Under the pieces are notes generated by a model. The model was given only the letters and a program-made list of their open reading frames with translations. It did not search any database and was not told the origin of the DNA. A stretch of 64,000 nt of DNA from Myxococcota bacterium (GTDB lineage Bacteria > Myxococcota_A > Bradymonadia > UBA7976 > UBA1532). How positions within the stretch are numbered: the stretch's first letter is position 1; the number at the start of each line of letters is the position of its first letter. Position numbers and translations under genes: made by a program. The stretch is from the NCBI GenBank assembly GCA_023150895.1, contig JAKLJY010000010.1, forward strand, positions 29,762 to 93,761, given 5' to 3'. Positions 58,502-64,000 of this stretch are shown here, piece by piece.

Positions 58502-60247
58502 GTGAACGCCCCTGCCGATTCCAAGGCCGTCCGGGCGGCGATCAAGAACTTTCGCCGGCTCCTCGAGCTCGAGCCCCGGCACCGCGGCCATCGCGAGCAG
58601 CTCGCGCGCCTGTACGAGGCGGACGCCCAGCCGAAGGCGGCTTTTCGAGAATGGCTCGGACTCGCACGGGACCTGCGGCAGGACGGGTTCATCGAGGATG
58701 CGGTCGCCGCGGCCCGCGAAGCCCTGCGCGTCGAGCCGTCGCACGAGGAAGCCATGACGTTTCTCGCGAGCGTCTTCGCCGGCGCGCCGCGGAGCGGATT
58801 CGTGCCGACGGTGACGGCCGCCCTGCCCGGTGATCCCCTCGACGAGCTCGGGCGGCCGGAACGGGACGCCCCGCTCGACGCCGTCGCCCTCGTCAAGGTC
58901 TACTCCGCCGATGAGGCCGGCGCCGAGCTCGCCTCGCAGTCCTCGATCGATCTTTCGCTGTCCGTGGACGGCTCGTTCGGCGCGACGGGAGACCTCGCCA
59001 GCGAAGCCGCGCGCTCCGACGTCGACGATCACCGCGTGACCGTCGACTTGCTGCCGGCGCCGGCGGGGGGCGGCTCGTTGACCGTGGAGCTCACCGAGGA
59101 CGACCTCCAGCAGGCCACCGAGGCCGACGGCGCACGCGGCCTGGCCGGTTCCGTGGCGGTGCCCATCGCGCGACCGGTGGCGACGCCCTTCGCGGACGAT
59201 CCCGCCGGCACGGTGGACATCGACGTCGAGCTCTTCACGGCGACCGACGCGCAAGACTCCGATGAACGCATCCCGGAGCCCGTGTTGCGGCCGGGGACCG
59301 CGGTCTCACCGATTCCCTTGCTGCCGCCCGGCCTCACGACGAACCCGCCGCCTCCGGTCGCCGGACCCGCCGCCGGGTCGCCTTCGCCATCGCCATCGCC
59401 ATTGCCCACGCTCGCGGCCCCCCAACCCTCGACCCCGGTCGGGGCGCCCGCTCCGAACCCGTTCCGCTCGCCCGCGCCATCGATGCCGCTCTTTTCGGCC
59501 CTGCCGCGTGCGTCCATCCAGGAGCTGATGCATCGCGCGGACCGTCGGCTCTATCCGGCCGGGACGGACGTGATGCGCGTCGGCGAGGCCGTCGATGGCC
59601 TTTATGTCGTCATGGGCGGCCAGGTGCGGTTGACGGTTCGCAGTCACGATGGCCGCAGCGACGTCGAGATCAGCGTGCTCGACCCGGGAGGCTTCTTCGG
59701 TGAGGTGGAACTCCTCGATCCGCAGCCGTCCCGCGTGACGGCCACGGCCGTCGAAGACGCCGAGCTGATGAAGATCGGGATCGAAAAGGTCGGCTTTCTC
59801 CGCCGTCACTTTCCCGCCTTCGAGCGTTCCCTCGACGAAGCAGCGGAACTCGAGACCGTCGGTCGGTACCTTGCGAGCAGCCGGCTCTTCGGCCATCTCG
59901 CGGCGCGTGATCGCGTCGCGCTCGCCGCCCGGTTTCGCCCCATCGCGCTCGGCCCGGGCGAGGAACTCTTCGCCGAGGGCTCTTCCCCGGAGGGGCTGTA
60001 CCTCGTCACCCGCGGCAGCCTGATCGTCTATCGCGACGGTCAGACGCTGACGCAGTTGCCTGCGGGCGACTTCGTCGGCGTCGTGTCCATGTTGCGCCAG
60101 GAAGTGGCGAGCTGCACCGCGCTCGCCGGACCGTCCGCCCAGGTGGTCTGCCTCGATCCGGACGAGGTCGAACTCGTCCTGACCACCTGGCAGTCGGTGC
60201 GGGAGTCGTTCTGGCGCGAAGCGCGGGAGCGCGCCTCTCTGGCGTGA
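58502..60247 (+). CDS. Protein with N-terminal TPR and two cyclic-nucleotide-binding domains
   Basis: A 581-residue soluble protein. Residues about 1-100 form TPR-like helices. About 110-320 is an Asp/Ala-rich then Pro-rich linker (including a run of SerPro repeats). Two cNMP-binding domains of the Crp/PKA type follow (about 330-450 and 455-575). The first has GGFFGEVELLDPQPSRVTATA, with the phosphate-binding Gly-Glu and the final Arg. The second has GDFVGVVSMLRQEVASCTA and lacks the Arg, so it may not bind nucleotide. There is no DNA-binding helix-turn-helix. GTG 58502 is assumed; GTG 58469 is possible. Confidence 0.8.
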   Translation: MNAPADSKAVRAAIKNFRRLLELEPRHRGHREQLARLYEADAQPKAAFREWLGLARDLRQDGFIEDAVAAAREALRVEPSHEEAMTFLASVFAGAPRSGFVPTVTAALPGDPLDELGRPERDAPLDAVALVKVYSADEAGAELASQSSIDLSLSVDGSFGATGDLASEAARSDVDDHRVTVDLLPAPAGGGSLTVELTEDDLQQATEADGARGLAGSVAVPIARPVATPFADDPAGTVDIDVELFTATDAQDSDERIPEPVLRPGTAVSPIPLLPPGLTTNPPPPVAGPAAGSPSPSPSPLPTLAAPQPSTPVGAPAPNPFRSPAPSMPLFSALPRASIQELMHRADRRLYPAGTDVMRVGEAVDGLYVVMGGQVRLTVRSHDGRSDVEISVLDPGGFFGEVELLDPQPSRVTATAVEDAELMKIGIEKVGFLRRHFPAFERSLDEAAELETVGRYLASSRLFGHLAARDRVALAARFRPIALGPGEELFAEGSSPEGLYLVTRGSLIVYRDGQTLTQLPAGDFVGVVSMLRQEVASCTALAGPSAQVVCLDPDEVELVLTTWQSVRESFWREARERASLA

Positions 60248-60277
60248 GCGGGGCGGCGCGGCGGCCGGCCTTTGGGC

Positions 60278-62098
<1,821 letters not shown>

Positions 62099-62145
62099 GG
62101 CGGGGCGGATTGCCACAATGGGCTCGCAGTTGCAAGCGCCGACTT

Positions 62146-62176
62146 TTGTCGCGTTCACCCGGGCATGCCTTATCAT
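62146..62176 (+). promoter_or_regulatory. Candidate promoter of the chitobiase-like/cytochrome lipoprotein gene
   Basis: TATCAT (62171-62176) matches the -10 consensus at five of six positions. A weak -35 (TTGTCG, 62146-62151) lies 19 bases upstream. A short inverted repeat (GCATG/CATGC) brackets the -10 box. The predicted leader is about 80 bases. Confidence 0.4.
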
Positions 62177-62262
62177 GCTTCGCGGCGGTCGTTCGGCCCC
62201 GGTCGCGCCGTCCCGCGCCAGCCGGCGCTCGCACGTCCGAAGCTGCGAAAGGAACTACGATC

Positions 62263-64000
62263 TTGAAGTTCGAGCATCGGTCCGCGTTCGCGTCCACCCC
62301 TGCCGCCCGTGGCATCGTCGCGGCCGTCGCTGCGGCAGCGACGAACACGGCAGGCTGCGCGCCCGAGGGGAAATCGTCGCCGCCGGACCTCGTCGCGCCC
62401 GTCAGCGAGGCGTTCATTGCCACGAGCGGCGCGGAGACGCCTCTCGGTCCTTCCGGGATGTTGCTCGGCGCACGGCAGGCCCGGGTCCGGCTGACGATGA
62501 ACGAACCCGGCACGCTGTACTACACGACCGACGGGAGCGAACCGCGGCCGGGGGACGCGAACACGGGCCGCGCGGGACAGACGCTCTCGACGACGTTGGT
62601 CCGCGATACCGAACTGCGGTGGTTCGCGGTCGACCGGGCGGGCAATCGCGAGGCGCTGAACCACCGGACGTTCGTGCGTTTCGACTCGACGCCACCGGAC
62701 GTCACGGTCGATCCGCAGCCCGATCCGGGCATCCCGTTTCCGGGGCCGGTCACCGTCCGGGTCACGGCGGACGAGCCCGTGACCATCTACTATGCGACGG
62801 ACGGGCGCGTGGCGGTTCCCGGCGCGGCGACCACGCTCGAGGCGCGCGACGTCCTCGAGTTGACGCTGTCGCACCCGACCCGCCTCTCGCTGCGGGTGAC
62901 GGACGAGGCCAACAATCTCTGGGGGCCGAAGAACTTTCAGTACGAGGTCGACGACGTCGCGCCGGTGACGACGGCCGATCCGCCGGGCGGGGCCTTCCTC
63001 GCGCCCATCGAGGTCCGGCTTCGGACGAACGACCCGACCGGCACGATTCACTACACGCTCGACGGGACCGAGCCGAGCCCCGCGTCCCCGGTCTGGGACG
63101 GGTTCGAGGTCTTCACGAGCGAGACCACGTTGCGCTTCCGGGCGGTGGATCCGGGCGGCAACCTGGAGCCGACTCGCACCGAGACCTATCGGATTGGCCC
63201 GCTCGGTCCCCGGGTGCCGAAGCCTGCGCTCGACGCCGAGCGCGTCGACGTCGCCGGGAATCTCGCGCTGGCGGCCGCATTGATGGGTGTCGCCGGGCGC
63301 GTCGCCGGGCGGGACGATGGTCCGGCCTATGCCCTCGACGCCTATGAAATGTGGGCCATCGGTCGGACCGTCTCGGATGCGCTGCTCTTCATGTCCCACG
63401 CCGGCTACAGCCCGGTCTACGCGCCGTTGAACGTCGCGCGCGCCGGTTCGGCGCAGGCCTCTCCCGATCGGGACGGCAACGGGTCGAACGTCGAGGAGAC
63501 GCTCGCGGCGACGCTCGGCGGCCTCGCAGCGTTCTACGAAGATGTCGTCCCCGCGAACATCTATCCGCTGGTGCTGCCCTTCGAGGGCGCGTCGGCGCTC
63601 CTGCTGCGCGCGCCCGGGACCGGCCGCCGCGCCGATGGGCTGCCGGAGTCGGAGGACGACTATGCCGGCTGGACCTGGGAGGGCTCCGCCGGGCCGGCCC
63701 GCAATCATACGGCGGCCGCCATTCACGCGATGATGGCCGCACTCGCCGCGCGCATCGGCACGACGACGGGCGTGTCGCATGCGGCCGGCGATGGCGCGTT
63801 CGCCCGCGACGTCGCCCCGGTTCTCGGGCAACGCTGCCTCGGCTGCCACCGCCCCGGGGGGGACGCCCCCGATCTCACCGAGGCGTCGGCGATCGAGGCG
63901 CTCGTCACGCGCGGCGCACCGGCGGCCAGCCCGCTGATGCAGTACCTCGGGCGGGACGTGCCCCACCCGTCGATTCCGGCGACCGCCGAGCAGCGTGCCG
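62263..64000 (+). CDS. Lipoprotein with chitobiase-type repeats and a c-type haem motif (cut by window edge)
   Basis: The frame stays open to the right edge (579 codons seen). A TTG start with AAAGGA nearby gives a signal peptide with lipobox TAGC (Cys32). Two or three chitobiase/beta-hexosaminidase C-terminal-type repeats follow (about 55-310), each with a YYTTDGSEP-like core (GTLYYTTDGSEP, TIYYATDG, TIHYTLDGTEP). A domain of about 200 residues with no match comes next. At Cys525-Leu-Gly-Cys-His529 lies a CxxCH haem-binding motif in GQRCLGCHRPGG, the start of a cytochrome c domain. No stop is visible. The role may be an envelope redox protein that binds a surface polymer. Confidence 0.75.
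   Translation, partial: MKFEHRSAFASTPAARGIVAAVAAAATNTAGCAPEGKSSPPDLVAPVSEAFIATSGAETPLGPSGMLLGARQARVRLTMNEPGTLYYTTDGSEPRPGDANTGRAGQTLSTTLVRDTELRWFAVDRAGNREALNHRTFVRFDSTPPDVTVDPQPDPGIPFPGPVTVRVTADEPVTIYYATDGRVAVPGAATTLEARDVLELTLSHPTRLSLRVTDEANNLWGPKNFQYEVDDVAPVTTADPPGGAFLAPIEVRLRTNDPTGTIHYTLDGTEPSPASPVWDGFEVFTSETTLRFRAVDPGGNLEPTRTETYRIGPLGPRVPKPALDAERVDVAGNLALAAALMGVAGRVAGRDDGPAYALDAYEMWAIGRTVSDALLFMSHAGYSPVYAPLNVARAGSAQASPDRDGNGSNVEETLAATLGGLAAFYEDVVPANIYPLVLPFEGASALLLRAPGTGRRADGLPESEDDYAGWTWEGSAGPARNHTAAAIHAMMAALAARIGTTTGVSHAAGDGAFARDVAPVLGQRCLGCHRPGGDAPDLTEASAIEALVTRGAPAASPLMQYLGRDVPHPSIPATAEQRA

Overview
The window is a continuous stretch of very GC-rich chromosomal DNA. Genes are densely packed, and many overlap by 1 to 4 bases (ATGA, GTGA or TTGA junctions). 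No rRNA, tRNA, CRISPR array or insertion sequence was recognised. Several traits suggest a Myxococcota-like (former deltaproteobacterial) Gram-negative bacterium: a Ser/Thr kinase carrying PEGA repeats, lipoproteins with Asp/Ala/Pro linkers just after the lipobox cysteine, an MCE/Mla lipid-transport operon, a fragmentary type III secretion gene set, and GTG/TTG starts. This placement is inference from family content, not from a marker gene.

Layout. 1-1.8 kb: the end of a uridine kinase gene, a secreted protein, a Nudix hydrolase and a small unknown. 1.9-7.2 kb: argB and argC on the minus strand, then an M20 deacylase, coaBC and a divergent uracil-DNA-glycosylase-like gene. 7.2-9.9 kb: a class III aminotransferase and both halves of a 3-oxoacid CoA-transferase, unusually in convergent orientation. 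9.9-17.3 kb: queA-tgt-yajC-secD-secF-recJ, covering queuosine tRNA modification, Sec accessory functions and recombination. 17.3-20.6 kb: two small proteins around a pair of near-identical palindromes, a metallo-beta-lactamase-fold enzyme, trmB, a CPBP protease and a DksA-like regulator. 20.5-27.6 kb: a metallopeptidase lipoprotein, a TlpA-like thioredoxin, an exported protein with four tandem DsbA domains, and two exported unknowns.

27.7-35.6 kb: a CpaF-like ATPase with a degenerate Walker A motif, convergent with a minus-strand operon gdh - FliA-like sigma factor - sctJ - sctL - sctQ. Two plus-strand genes follow, one of them with a PEGA domain. 35.6-40.4 kb: a Ser/Thr kinase with four PEGA-like repeats and a MacB-type ABC transporter whose permease carries an eight-cysteine insertion. 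40.4-47.2 kb: an outer-membrane-like protein, threonine aldolase, a TPR lipoprotein and an MCE operon with two ATPases, two permeases and one MCE protein. The two ATPases carry complementary degenerate sites, which predicts a heterodimeric lipid transporter. 47.3-58.1 kb: a nuclease-like secreted protein, a thiolase, an acidic DUF1292-like protein, two large paralogous lipoproteins with a possible lipid-binding fold, and a three-gene minus-strand operon. 58.1-64 kb: a gene-poor 410-base stretch, a TPR/double cyclic-nucleotide-binding protein, typA, and the start of a lipoprotein joining chitobiase-like repeats to a c-type haem motif that runs off the right edge.

Cell-envelope themes recur: exported disulfide chemistry (four-domain DsbA, TlpA, Cys-rich exported domains), lipid trafficking (MCE operon, possible lipid-binding lipoproteins), protein export (yajC-secD-secF), and a minimal set of type III inner-membrane and cytoplasmic parts. 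Promoters matching TTGACA-N17-TATAAT can be read at several places. At several of them the -10 box lies only 6 to 9 bases before the start codon, which predicts leaderless mRNAs.
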